DNA from: Streptomyces sp. NBC_01803 | GTDB taxonomy: Bacteria > Actinomycetota > Actinomycetes > Streptomycetales > Streptomycetaceae | NCBI RefSeq assembly: GCF_035917415.1 | Contig: NZ_CP109073.1 | Location: forward strand, 1,302,001 to 1,366,000 | Reading direction: 5' to 3' | DNA length: 64,000 bases | Shown here: positions 33,284 through 41,795 of the stretch, one piece after another | Position numbering within the stretch: position 1 is the stretch's first letter | Layout: each line of letters begins with the position of its first letter | Made by a program: the position numbers and the translations under genes | The notes under the pieces: generated by a model | Told to the model about the DNA's origin: nothing | Database searches by the model: none | What the model saw: the letters and a program-made list of their open reading frames with translations, nothing else

Positions 33284-33559
33284 GAGAAGGTGTCCTTGGG
33301 GGTGTCGGGGTCGATCGTGGTCGTGGCGGAGGCTGTGCGGGCCGGGGCGCCGTCACGGGGGCGCAGCAACCCGGCGGCGGCCAGGGTTGGGTGGATGCCG
33401 CAGTAGGAGCGGTCCACGGCCGCCGCCACGTCCCGGATGGAAAGGCCCTGGCCGTACAGGGTCAGGGCCCGGTGCTCGAAGGCGGGCCGGTCGGCGCGGG
33501 ATGCGTTGGCCCCGCTTGGCCGCAGGCGTCCGGGCCCGGCCGGGGGGTGTCGGTGTCAT
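33280..33559 (-). pseudogene. Small helix-turn-helix gene with apparent frameshift
   Basis: The coding frame reads GRLRPSGANASRADRPAFEH, RALTLYGQGLSIRDVAAAVD and RSYCGIHPTLAAAGLLRPRD, a typical short HTH regulator, and ends in a TGA that overlaps the next GTG (GTGA). But this frame has no start codon: the only suitable ATG (33559-33557) is one frame away, separated by a run of six C. One inserted or missing C in that run would restore a 90-residue protein. Either a natural frameshift, programmed slippage or a sequencing error. Confidence 0.5.
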
Positions 33560-33572
33560 CAGTCGCAGGGGG

Positions 33573-34193
33573 TCAGGCTGCGTGGTAGTCGCCGGGCTGC
33601 TCGTGGAGCATGACGTGGTGGTCGCGGGCGGTCGCCCGCAGGCGGCGGTGGTGTGTGGGCAAGGCGTTTCTCCTCGAAGGAACAGGGTGGGCGGAACGGG
33701 GGTCCGGGGCCGGCGGGGAGGTCAGGACCCGCTCGATACCGGACAGGTCCGACGGGTAGTCGTAGTCGCGCTCGGGGTAGCAGGCGTGGTGCGCGGGAGT
33801 GACCATCTGGTCGATCGTGGTGGCGGCCCACAGCAGCCAGTCCAGCCAGCGGCACAGCCGTTCGCGCTGCTCGGCGCGGTCGCGGCGGGCGGCCAGTTCG
33901 GCGACGGCCCCGCGGACCGCGCGGTGGATGCCGAACAGCCTCCCAGTCCCCGCCAGCGGCGCGGGGGTGTCGGCGTCGTCCAGTTCCAGCAGGCCGTGTT
34001 CGGTCAGCAGCGCCAAGTGCCGGTGGGCATCGTCGACCGGCACGGCGCCGACGGCCGCCGCGTCGAGAGCGTCGAACACCGCCTCCGGCGGCAGACACGC
34101 CAGCGCGCGGGACAGCAGCGCCTCCTGCGGCCTCAGCCGCCCGTAGGCGGCGGCCGGATCACCGGTCCGCACCTTCTCGGTCGCGTCGGTCAC
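33573..34193 (-). CDS. Short winged-helix regulator-like protein ending in DYHAA
   Basis: 206 aa from GTG 34193, preceded by GGAGTTGAC, the same leader as before 40962. Residues 15-110 match the winged-helix region of the locus B TPR proteins (YGRLRPQEALLSRALACLPP, LALLTEHGLLELDDADTPAP, LCRWLDWLLWAATTIDQMVT), then HHACYPERDYDYP, after which the NB-ARC/TPR similarity ends. The last 29 residues (LPTHHRRLRATARDHHVMLH to GDYHAA) resemble the separate 39-aa peptide at 35979-36098 and have their own GGAG and TTG start at 33662, so the tail may be an independent peptide in the same frame. Confidence 0.5.
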   Translation of the reverse strand: MTDATEKVRTGDPAAAYGRLRPQEALLSRALACLPPEAVFDALDAAAVGAVPVDDAHRHLALLTEHGLLELDDADTPAPLAGTGRLFGIHRAVRGAVAELAARRDRAEQRERLCRWLDWLLWAATTIDQMVTPAHHACYPERDYDYPSDLSGIERVLTSPPAPDPRSAHPVPSRRNALPTHHRRLRATARDHHVMLHEQPGDYHAA

Positions 34194-34432
34194 GTCAACT
34201 CCACACACAGTCAGATCGGCGGGGCAGCAGCGGGGACAACCGGCCGCAGCCCGCACAGGGAACGGGAAGAGAAAGAGGGAAGGAGTGGAAGTCGGCCGCC
34301 GGGACCGGGTATGCCGCGCACGGCCCGGCGGCACACGGGCTGGCACGGCTCCCGGCGGCCGGGCTCAGAAAGACCCCGCCAGCGCCTGCGGCGTGGCGGG
34401 AGACGCGGCCGGGGCGGCGGGGAGGGGATGGT

Positions 34433-34915
34433 TCACCGGGAGGCTTCCTTGTCGTGGTCGGGGGTGGTCCGGCGGGGTGCGGTGTGGCAGTGCGGGCAGG
34501 GCCTGCCGGTGTGGATGAGAGACAGGCTGCGGTGGTAGGGCTGGTGGCAGGCGCCGCAGGCGACGTGCCAGGGCGCGATACGGCGGCCGGGGTAGTCCTC
34601 CAGCGGGCGGTGGCCGAGCGCGGCCAGGATGTCGGCGGCCTGCTGATGGGTGAAGCGGCGGTCGTCGCCGTGCCAGCAGCCGCCCTTCCGGCGGACGTTG
34701 TTGAGGGTGGTCCGGCGGGGTGTGCCGCAGATGGTGCAGCGCATCGTCCAGGACGTCAGGGTGTTGCCGGGGTAGTCCTCCTCCGGCTCGAACCCGGCTT
34801 CACGCAGCTCGGCGACGGCCTGCTCGGCAGACAACGCCGACGGGCGGCCAGGGGCGGGATCAGCATTCTGTGCGCGTCGCATCGCGGAAGACAGGGTCCT
34901 TGTCCGGGTGGTCAC
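34433..34915 (-). CDS. Protein with two zinc-ribbon-like repeats
   Basis: 160 aa. Two tandem units of about 55 residues. Unit 1: AGFEPEEDYPGNTLTSWTMR, CTICGTPRRTTLNNV and a later C. Unit 2: LGHRPLEDYPGRRIAPWHVA, CGACHQPYHRSLSLI and RPCPHCH. Each has a DYPG turn, a Trp and a CxxC pair with further Cys/His, the look of small DNA- or RNA-binding treble-clef modules seen in endonuclease-associated proteins. The C-terminus is basic. Second-unit Cys pattern is complete; the first has a single terminal Cys plus His. Lies in the leftward locus B series. Confidence 0.55.
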   Translation of the reverse strand: MTTRTRTLSSAMRRAQNADPAPGRPSALSAEQAVAELREAGFEPEEDYPGNTLTSWTMRCTICGTPRRTTLNNVRRKGGCWHGDDRRFTHQQAADILAALGHRPLEDYPGRRIAPWHVACGACHQPYHRSLSLIHTGRPCPHCHTAPRRTTPDHDKEASR

Positions 34916-34994
34916 GGTGGGAGGCGGGGAGAGACCCGCCCGGGACGGCTCGCAGAAGCGGGCTCCCCTGCGTCCCGGGCGGGGGTTCGTGGTG

Positions 34995-35942
34995 TCAGCT
35001 GGCGCGTAGTCCGCTCCGGTGGGCGACGGTTTTCGCGGCGGCGGCGTGGTGGGTGGGCCAGTCGGCCAGCAGCCGGCGCAGCGTCGGCAGGTGCAGCCGC
35101 AGCGTCACCGTGTCGTGGTCCGACAGGCCGGGGCCGGTCATGTCGATGACCGTGTAGTCGGCGACCGCCGGGGCCAGCGCGTCGGAGAGGTAGATGGCGT
35201 CGCAGCGGCGGGCCGGGCCGTGGGTGGGACTTGCGGCCACGGTCGGGGCGAGCGCCTCCTTGTCGCCGTTGGTGGCGGCGATGTGGGCGGCGTCGGCCAG
35301 CCCGATCTCGGCGAACGTCGCGGCGGGGCCGGTGTCCATCACCCGGCGGCCGCCGGGCAGGAGGATCGTGCGGTGCACCCGGTGCGGCCGGTCGGCGATG
35401 TCTCGCGGCCGGGTGAGCGGTCCGGTGCCGGGGAGTTCGCAGTTGAAGTCTCCGCCGATCAGCACCGGGAGTTGCGCGTGCTGGCCATCGACCGGGGCCC
35501 ACTTGTCCGGCAGCCGGGTCAGCCACCCGGTTTCCAAGTCGCGCTGGGCCGCGTTGTGGTAGGCGTAGTGGACGCTGGCGACCAGGATGGGGACGTGCGT
35601 CCCGTCCGGGATCAGGCTCAGCACGGTCGGGGGGAGCTGCCAGATACTGCGTTCGACTTCGTCGGCCCAGTTCCGCGCCGGGTGGACGGTGCGGGGGTTG
35701 ATGTAGATAGCGGTGGCGCCTATGCCGGGGCCGAGCCAGCCGACCATGCCGCCCAGGTGCTCCCAGGAGCGGAACCAGTGGGTCGACTCGCGGCCGGTGG
35801 CGGCGTAGCCGGGCAGTTCCTGGCGCAGCAGGATGTCGGGCTCCTCGGCGCGAAGCCGGCGGTACATCTCGGCCTGCACGGCCAGGTCGCCCCGGCCGTT
35901 GCCCTCGAAGTTGCAGGCCAGGATGGTGAGCGTGTCCTTCAC
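34995..35942 (-). CDS. Endonuclease/exonuclease/phosphatase (EEP) family protein, locus B copy
   Basis: 315 aa from GTG 35942. EEP motifs in order: TILACNFEGNGRGDLA (Asn), LLRQELPGYAATGRES (Glu), ILVASVHYAYHNAAQ (His), LIGGDFNCELPG (Asp, Asn), PGLSDHDTVTLRLHLP (Asp, His). All expected metal and catalytic residues are present. About half the residues are shared with 2240-3184, including the DMTG and ASPTHGPARR stretches. Immediately downstream of a 39-aa peptide gene. Substrate unknown; a nuclease or phosphodiesterase acting in self/non-self or signalling is possible but unproven. Confidence 0.8.
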   Translation of the reverse strand: MKDTLTILACNFEGNGRGDLAVQAEMYRRLRAEEPDILLRQELPGYAATGRESTHWFRSWEHLGGMVGWLGPGIGATAIYINPRTVHPARNWADEVERSIWQLPPTVLSLIPDGTHVPILVASVHYAYHNAAQRDLETGWLTRLPDKWAPVDGQHAQLPVLIGGDFNCELPGTGPLTRPRDIADRPHRVHRTILLPGGRRVMDTGPAATFAEIGLADAAHIAATNGDKEALAPTVAASPTHGPARRCDAIYLSDALAPAVADYTVIDMTGPGLSDHDTVTLRLHLPTLRRLLADWPTHHAAAAKTVAHRSGLRAS

Positions 35943-35978
35943 CGGTGCGGGTTCTCCCTTCCTCTGTACTCGGGCTGG

Positions 35979-36098
35979 TCAGACGGCGTGGTAGTCGCGG
36001 GTCCGCACGGGGCAGTCGCCAGACGGGGCGTGGAGCGTGCTGTGCGTGTCGCGGCCGGTGCGCGGCTGCTGCTGGGCGGTGCGGTCGGCAGGGGGCAT
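35979..36098 (-). CDS. 39-aa peptide gene (RDxHxxLH...DYHAV family)
   Basis: ATG 36098 is preceded by AAGGAG at 8 nt, the strongest ribosome binding site in locus B. The peptide ends TGRDTHSTLHAPSGD, CPVRT, RDYHAV. Its tail and the RDxHxxLH phrase also occur at the end of 33573-34193 (ARDHHVMLHEQPGDYHAA). No signal peptide. It lies 36 bp before the EEP gene and 90 bp after the NB-ARC/TPR gene. The conserved end suggests a functional peptide, for example a ligand for the TPR proteins; this is inference. Confidence 0.5.
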   Translation of the reverse strand: MPPADRTAQQQPRTGRDTHSTLHAPSGDCPVRTRDYHAV

Positions 36099-36188
36099 GA
36101 CGAAGACTCCTTCGGCGGAATGAGGGGGTGCAGAACCCCCGGGCCGGGCGGTTCCGGCCCGGGGGGTGCGAGGGAGTCCTGAAGGGGT

Positions 36189-38279
36189 TCAGGGGGTGGC
36201 GCGGGCGAGGGCGGTGATGCGCTGTTCGACGCGGGTGGTGTCGGTGGTGCTGCCGGCGTGGAAGGCCAGGGCCTGGCGCAGCAGGCCAAGCGCGGCGTCG
36301 GTATGGCCGCGTGCGGCGGCGATGTCCGCGCGCATCTCCAGGCAGTGCCCTTGCCAGGGGTGGTGGTCCAGGGCGTGGAACTCGGCCAGGGCCAGGCATA
36401 GTTCCTGGTCGCCGGTCGCGGGCTGGCCGGCGGCGGCGCGGGCGCGGCCCAGGAACGCCTGGGCGCGGGCGGCGTCGTAGGCGTCGCCCGCGGTCAGCAG
36501 CCCCTCGCGGGCCGCGGTCAGGTGGATGATCGCGTCGTGCCAGTCGGCCAGGGCGGTGGCCACCCGGCCCAGCAGCAGATGCGTCAGCGCCACGCCGCGG
36601 TGGTAGCCGATCTCGCCGCGGATACGCAGGGCCTGGCGCAGCGGAGCTGCGGCCTGGTCGTAGTGGCCGGCGTCGAAGAGGACGTTGCCCCGGCCGTGCA
36701 GGGCCTGGGCGGTGAAGTGCCGGTCGCCGGCTGCCTCGGCCAGGCGGTGGACCTGCGCGTAGGCGCCGTGGGCCTGGTCGTGGCGGCCTGCGTTGCGCAT
36801 TGCCCAGGCCAGGGTGCTGTGCACGATCATCTCGCCGCGGGCGTGGCGGCAGCGGCGGACCGCCTCCAGGGCGAGTTCGTGCATTTCGATGGCGGTCTCG
36901 TAGTTCCGTAGCCGGTGCCACATCGGCCACAGCGCCACGACGAGCTGCCACACCATTTCGTCCCACCCGGCGTCGGCGGCGGTGCGGATGGCGGCCGCGA
37001 GCGCCGGCTGGCGGGGGGTCAGCCATGCAAGGGCCGCTGGCTCGGTGAGGGTGAACGGCAGCGGCTCGTCGTCGGCGGCGGCGGGCAGGAACGCGTAGTC
37101 GCGCGGCAGGTCGTGTGCGGCGTGGGAGGGGGTCAGGGCCTTCTCGATGGCGGTGGCGGCGAACAGGTACCAGTCCCACAGCCGCCGCAGCCGCTCGCTG
37201 TGGCTCAGGGCGTCGTCCTCATCGACGACGCGGGCGGCGGCATGTTCGCGGACCGCGTCCGGCATCCGGTACATCCCGAACGGGGTATCCGTCAGCAGGT
37301 CTCGTTTCCGCAGCGCGACCAGGTGCTGGTAGGCGGTTCGCACCGGGAGGGCAAGCAGCGCGGCGAGGTCGCACCCATCGACCAGCGGCACGGGCAGGGA
37401 CCCGATGGCCCGGTACGTGTGCTGTTCGGCCGGCGGCAGGGCCCGGTAGGCGGAGTCGAGGGTCGTGCTCAGTGGCATGGTCGCTGTCTTCCGGGATGCG
37501 GCGGTGAGGGTGGCGAGGAGGGCGTCGGGGTCGGGCGGATCGGCGGTGGCCAGGTGCCCGCGGGCCAGCGGGACCGCAAGCGGCCAGCCGCCGCAGCGGT
37601 CGGCCAGCCTGCGCAGCGCCCGCGGGTGGACACGGTCGGGGTCCAGGCCGTGGGTGAGCAGGTCCCGCGCGGCGGTTTCGTCGAGGGGGCCGACCCGGTA
37701 GAACGCGGCGCCGGCCGCGTCGAGGGCGGGCAGCGGGTCCCGGCCGGTGACCACGGTCAGGCAGCCGGTACCGGTCGGCAGCAGCGGCCGCACCCGGCCG
37801 GCGTCGACGGTGCCTTCCACCACGATGGCAAGGCGCCGGGTGGCGGTGACGCTGCGCCAGTCCGCCATGCGGCCAGCGGTGCTGCCGGGGACGGGTTCGC
37901 CCAGGGCGCGCAGCCACGCGCCCAGCACATCCCCCGGCGCGGTGGCGTAGGACAGGTCGGTGGTGAGCTGTCCGTCGGGGTAGGTGTCGGCGATCTGCCC
38001 GAGCCAGCGGGCCGCCAGCGCGCTCTTGCCGCTCCCGGCCGGGCCGTGGAGCATCACCACGCCACGGGCACCGGCCCCGTGGCGTGCGGCCCGTACCCGT
38101 TCCAGGTCCGCCAGGGCACTGTCGCGGTCCGCCCACGCCACCGGTTGCACGTCCAGTTGGCGCGGCACCCGCAGCACCGGCGTTCGGGGGGCGTGCGGGT
38201 GGACATCGCCGGTGATGCTCCCGGCCCGCACCAGGCCGCCGACGGCAGCTTCGCCCCCGGGCGTCGTGCCGGTCACCAC
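36189..38279 (-). CDS. P-loop NTPase with TPR repeats (AfsR-like, no SARP domain)
   Basis: 696 aa. Order: N-terminal tail (1-50); NB-ARC-like STAND ATPase with Walker A GPAGSGKSALAARWL at about residues 80-95, a weak Walker B (RRLAIVVEG), and CLTVVTGRD sensor; winged helix around 290-350 (LSTTLDSAYRALPPAEQHTY); then TPR helices to the end (AMRNAGRHDQAHGAYAQVHR, LGRVATALADWHDAIIHLTA). This is AfsR-like architecture without the DNA-binding SARP part, thus a sensor rather than a direct regulator. Start overlaps the previous gene by 7 bp. Confidence 0.78.
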   Translation of the reverse strand: MVTGTTPGGEAAVGGLVRAGSITGDVHPHAPRTPVLRVPRQLDVQPVAWADRDSALADLERVRAARHGAGARGVVMLHGPAGSGKSALAARWLGQIADTYPDGQLTTDLSYATAPGDVLGAWLRALGEPVPGSTAGRMADWRSVTATRRLAIVVEGTVDAGRVRPLLPTGTGCLTVVTGRDPLPALDAAGAAFYRVGPLDETAARDLLTHGLDPDRVHPRALRRLADRCGGWPLAVPLARGHLATADPPDPDALLATLTAASRKTATMPLSTTLDSAYRALPPAEQHTYRAIGSLPVPLVDGCDLAALLALPVRTAYQHLVALRKRDLLTDTPFGMYRMPDAVREHAAARVVDEDDALSHSERLRRLWDWYLFAATAIEKALTPSHAAHDLPRDYAFLPAAADDEPLPFTLTEPAALAWLTPRQPALAAAIRTAADAGWDEMVWQLVVALWPMWHRLRNYETAIEMHELALEAVRRCRHARGEMIVHSTLAWAMRNAGRHDQAHGAYAQVHRLAEAAGDRHFTAQALHGRGNVLFDAGHYDQAAAPLRQALRIRGEIGYHRGVALTHLLLGRVATALADWHDAIIHLTAAREGLLTAGDAYDAARAQAFLGRARAAAGQPATGDQELCLALAEFHALDHHPWQGHCLEMRADIAAARGHTDAALGLLRQALAFHAGSTTDTTRVEQRITALARATP

Positions 38280-39670
38280 TGCTCACACACCGGCAGGGGA
38301 AGCAGGCCGGGAACGGTCTTCTCACCCCGGGACCGGGCACGTTCCAGACGGGCGAGGGCGTCGTGGAGCTGCTCGTGGCCGGGCAGGGTCGTGTCCTGGA
38401 GCTGCCGCAGCGCCTCTTCCAGCCTCAGCCGGGCGACACCGGGGTGTCCGGCAGCGGCCGCCGCAGCACCCCGCATCGCCCGGCACGCGATCTGCCCCCA
38501 CATATGGGGCAGGGAGGTGAACTCGTTCTCGGCTTCTCTGAGCAGGGTGTCGCCCTCGCGCACCGATCCGCTGACGGCGCGGGCGTAGCCGAGGTGGGCC
38601 AGCGCCCACGCCGCGGCCGGACCCCCGCCGAGCCGCGACAGCCCGGCGCGGGCCTGGGTCAGCCACACCACCGCCTGGTCCGGCCGGCCGGCCGCGAGCG
38701 CACTCAGCCCGGCTTCGGCCCATGCCCGCGCCGCGTCACGCGGGCTGCCGTCGCTGTCCGCGAGCACCGCCGCTGAGACCGACAGGTCCACCGCCAGCGA
38801 CGGGTCCGCGGCGCGGAAGGCGCGGCCGGTGCCGGCCAGGGCCCGTATCCGCAGGCGCGGTTCGCGCAGCCCCGGCCGCCCCGACGTGTCCGGCGCCGGG
38901 CTGCCGTGACGGCAGCCGGCCCGCACCAGTACGCCGAGAGACCGCTCGGTGTGACCGGCCCCGGCCAGCGCGGCGCCCAGATCCTGGGCGAGCACCTGGG
39001 CGCCATCGGTGTCACCGGCGGCGCGGGCCTGCTCAAGCGCCAGCTCGTACAGCCCGGTCCAGGTGGTGTAGTCGCGCCAAAACTCCAGCAGCGCAGGCCC
39101 GGCGGCCTCCGCCAGGCGGGCCGCGAGCAGGTGCTCGCCCTCGCCGGCCGCCTCCCGGATCACGTCCGGCAGCATCATGCGCCGCAGCCCCAGCCACGAC
39201 CACGCCGGCAACGCGCCGATCCGCACACGCCGGCCGGGTTGCTCAGGGCCGGGCGCGGGGGCAGGGAGGGAAAGTGCGGGATCGTGGGGGGTGAGGTAGT
39301 CCCGGGCGGCGGCCACGCTCCGCAGCAGATGCCCGTACCAGCGGCGCCGCGCCGCCCCCACCAGGTCGGGGAACTCCCTCGCCGCAGCCGCGGCGGCCTC
39401 CCGCGCGGCCGGGGCCCACCGCCAGAAGTACGGCTGCCAGCGGTCCACCAGCCCGGCGGCGTCCAGGCAGGGCAGCGCCCGCCACACGTCCTCGCCGGCG
39501 GCCACCTCCATATCGGCGCGGTCCCACGGCGAGTGCAGAACGCTCAGGGCACCCAGCACCCGGCGGGTGTCCTCGTCCAGCCCGGTGATCGTCGCGGGCA
39601 GGGTCAGCATGCGTAACTCTCCAGAATCGGAACAAAGTTCGGGGAAGCCGGCCAGTGCGGGGTGGGTCAC
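38273..39670 (-). CDS. Winged-helix/TPR protein without ATPase
   Basis: 465 aa from GTG 39670, which overlaps the stop of the upstream gene (GTGA). Residues 20-100 match the winged-helix portion of the neighbouring STAND protein (LPATITGLDEDTRRVLGALS, VLHSPWDRADMEVAAGEDVW), followed by about 250 residues of TPR-like helices (LALEQARAAGDTDGAQVLAQ, AWAEAGLSALAAGRPDQAVV, LHDALARLERARSRG). No P-loop, so it looks like the C-terminal half of an AfsR-type protein encoded alone. It shares seven bases with the P-loop gene that follows. Confidence 0.65.
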   Translation of the reverse strand: MTHPALAGFPELCSDSGELRMLTLPATITGLDEDTRRVLGALSVLHSPWDRADMEVAAGEDVWRALPCLDAAGLVDRWQPYFWRWAPAAREAAAAAAREFPDLVGAARRRWYGHLLRSVAAARDYLTPHDPALSLPAPAPGPEQPGRRVRIGALPAWSWLGLRRMMLPDVIREAAGEGEHLLAARLAEAAGPALLEFWRDYTTWTGLYELALEQARAAGDTDGAQVLAQDLGAALAGAGHTERSLGVLVRAGCRHGSPAPDTSGRPGLREPRLRIRALAGTGRAFRAADPSLAVDLSVSAAVLADSDGSPRDAARAWAEAGLSALAAGRPDQAVVWLTQARAGLSRLGGGPAAAWALAHLGYARAVSGSVREGDTLLREAENEFTSLPHMWGQIACRAMRGAAAAAAGHPGVARLRLEEALRQLQDTTLPGHEQLHDALARLERARSRGEKTVPGLLPLPVCEQW

Positions 39671-40962
39671 AGGGCCCGGGTGGCGGCGGGCAGCAGCCGC
39701 AGCCAGGCCCGCGCCGCCGCGTCGTTTCCCGGAACGACCCGCAGCTCAGTGCCCAGGCTCGCGCAGCGCGTGTAGGCGGCCGCGTCCCCGAGTTCGGAGA
39801 ACCGCCGCTTCGCCCGCGCCAGCGCCTTGTCGGCCAGCTCCCGGTGATCCGTCCAGGCCAGCGCGAACGCCATAGCCACCAGCCCCGTCGCCTCACCCCG
39901 AAGATCACCGGCCGCCTCAAACGCCCGGCACGCCGGGCCCAGTGCTTCCAGCGCCTCAGCGGCGGCTCCGGCGGCCAGCAGCGTGACCCCCAGGTCCGCA
40001 CGGATCCGGGCCCCCTCCCACTCCCACACCTTCGCCTCGCGCGCCCCCGGCTGATCCGGGTCCCGCTCCCACAGCTCCAGAGCCCGGCGGAGAAAGCGGA
40101 CGGCTTCACCGGTATCGCCGGCCTGCCGGTAGGCCAGCCCCAGTCCGCGCAGGGCCGCGGCCTGGACCGGCACATCCCACGCGGCACGCGCCTGGTCCAG
40201 CGCCTCGTGCAGGTCCTCCAGACCGGCCATCGGGCCCAGCAGCGGACCGTGTCCCTCCCGGTCGCGACAGCCGGGCGCGTGGTTCACCGGGGGGCGGTCG
40301 GCGGCCGCGAGTCCGGTACCGCGCCGCACCAGCAGCACCCGCGCCGCACGCTGCTGCCCGCACGCCCCGGCCGCCTCCACCGCTAGGTCGTGTATCTGTG
40401 CCCACACCTCCGGCTCCGCCCAGGACAACGCCAGCGGTTCCAGAGCATCGACCAACTGCCACACCACTTGCGCCAAACCGGCGGCATGTGCGGCGAACAC
40501 CGCGTCGACGAGCGCCGCACGATGTGCCACCAGCCACTGCGTCGCCGACCATGGGTTGCTGATCCGTGGCTCGAACGGCGGCACATGCCGGTACTCACGC
40601 AGCAGACCGAACACGTCCGCCTCCGGCGACAGCCGGTGCTGCGCCGCCGAGGCGTTCATCAGTAGCCAGTCCAGCCACCGCCGCAGCGCCACCTCCCGCT
40701 CCGCCAGCGCCAGCATCGCGGCCCCGGCACGGGCGTGCCCGCGCAGACCGAGCGGAATCGCGTACAGCTCCCCGGACTCCGTGACCAGCCCCGCCTCCAC
40801 CAGCCGCTCCAGCAGCCGGCCGGCGTCCTCGGCATACCGCCCGCACACCGCGGCCACGTCCCACAGGTCCCACACACCGTCAGGCAGAACGCCCAGACGC
40901 TGGAGAACCTCCTGCGCCTGCCACGGCACCGCGCGCAATGGCATGGCCAGGGATTCAGTCAT
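39667..40962 (-). CDS. Winged-helix/TPR protein, first gene of the locus B TPR operon
   Basis: 431 aa from ATG 40962, with GGAG six bases upstream. Winged helix: AVPWQAQEVLQRLGVLPDGV, LLERLVEAGLVTESGELYAI. Then helices with TPR pattern: QARAAWDVPVQAAALRGLGL, AYRQAGDTGEAVRFLRRALE, ADLGVTLLAAGAAAEALEAL. No ATPase. A truncated relative lies at 1986-2121. Leads a three-gene set in which each gene overlaps the next, pointing to equimolar expression and a complex. Confidence 0.65.
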   Translation of the reverse strand: MTESLAMPLRAVPWQAQEVLQRLGVLPDGVWDLWDVAAVCGRYAEDAGRLLERLVEAGLVTESGELYAIPLGLRGHARAGAAMLALAEREVALRRWLDWLLMNASAAQHRLSPEADVFGLLREYRHVPPFEPRISNPWSATQWLVAHRAALVDAVFAAHAAGLAQVVWQLVDALEPLALSWAEPEVWAQIHDLAVEAAGACGQQRAARVLLVRRGTGLAAADRPPVNHAPGCRDREGHGPLLGPMAGLEDLHEALDQARAAWDVPVQAAALRGLGLAYRQAGDTGEAVRFLRRALELWERDPDQPGAREAKVWEWEGARIRADLGVTLLAAGAAAEALEALGPACRAFEAAGDLRGEATGLVAMAFALAWTDHRELADKALARAKRRFSELGDAAAYTRCASLGTELRVVPGNDAAARAWLRLLPAATRAL

Positions 40963-41102
40963 CGTCAACTCCACAACCCCGCGCGGAGAGCCACACGGGA
41001 ACGAAAGGAAGGAAAGGGAGAGGAGCCGCCGGAACTCCGCCTGTGCCAGGCCGACTCAGGGAACAACCGGACACGACTCACGACGGCGGCCTACGAGGAG
41101 GG

Positions 41103-41567
41103 CTAGGTAGCCGGATGGATGGGGACCTCAGCCCAGACGGTCTTCCCGTCCTCGGCGACCGTCGTGTCCCAGTCCCGGGTCAGGTCATCGAGCAGCCGCA
41201 GGCCGCGCCCGGACTCCGCCGTCTCCGACACGTCACGCCGCACTGGGACCCGGTCACGGCAGCCGTCCGTCACCGCGATCCGGATGCACTCACCGAGATG
41301 CGCCACCTCGACCCGTACCGACGTTCCCACCGCAGGAGTGCCGTGCAGGACAGCGTTCGCGAACAGCTCGCTGGCAACGAGCACCGCGTCAGCGCAATCG
41401 GGCACGCCCCACCGACGCGCGTGCTCCCGAACCGCACGACGCAGGTCTGCGGTAACCCGGCCGTCGGCCGGTAAAGCGACAGCGAAACATCGACGCCCAC
41501 CGGCGGAGGTGGTCTCGGGCGTGATGGTGCTGGACGTACAGGTACCGAAGCGCATGGCGTGAGCCAC
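41103..41567 (-). CDS. HATPase_c_2 anti-sigma-like ATP-binding protein (locus B)
   Basis: 154 aa if started at GTG 41567 with GAGGGGG upstream; the frame is open to 41648. N box ASELFANAVLHGTPAVGTSV, G1 IAVTDGCRDRVPV, G2 ESGRGLRLLDDLTRDWDTT. All ATP-binding residues of RsbW-like kinases are present. The N-terminal extension is Ser/Thr-rich. Divergent from the XRE-TPR regulator at 41796, the same arrangement as in locus A although there an FDAV gene is interposed. Confidence 0.78.
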   Translation of the reverse strand: MAHAMRFGTCTSSTITPETTSAGGRRCFAVALPADGRVTADLRRAVREHARRWGVPDCADAVLVASELFANAVLHGTPAVGTSVRVEVAHLGECIRIAVTDGCRDRVPVRRDVSETAESGRGLRLLDDLTRDWDTTVAEDGKTVWAEVPIHPAT

Positions 41568-41795
41568 GAGTGACGCCCCCTCGGATGGAGAACGGCGGAT
41601 CAGCGCGCCGCGAGCGCGGCGTAACTCAGTGAAGTTGTCCGGTTGCACCAGCGGGAGGTCTTTTCTCAGGACTCTTCAAACGTCCAGCAGCCTCTTGATG
41701 CAGTACCGTCAAAAGTCCGGCTGACTTCGCCTGTCGTCACTCCAATAGCAACGATCCTTACGGTATGTTCGAGGTCAACAACCGTGAGAGATGCC

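Noticed and set aside
34912..37179. 755-codon leftward open frame
   Set aside because: Arg/Pro-rich shadow of the EEP and P-loop/TPR genes, caused by high GC; no protein-like pattern.
41643..41795. N-terminal extension of the locus B XRE-TPR protein
   Set aside because: No similarity to the paralogue and it covers the divergent promoter region.
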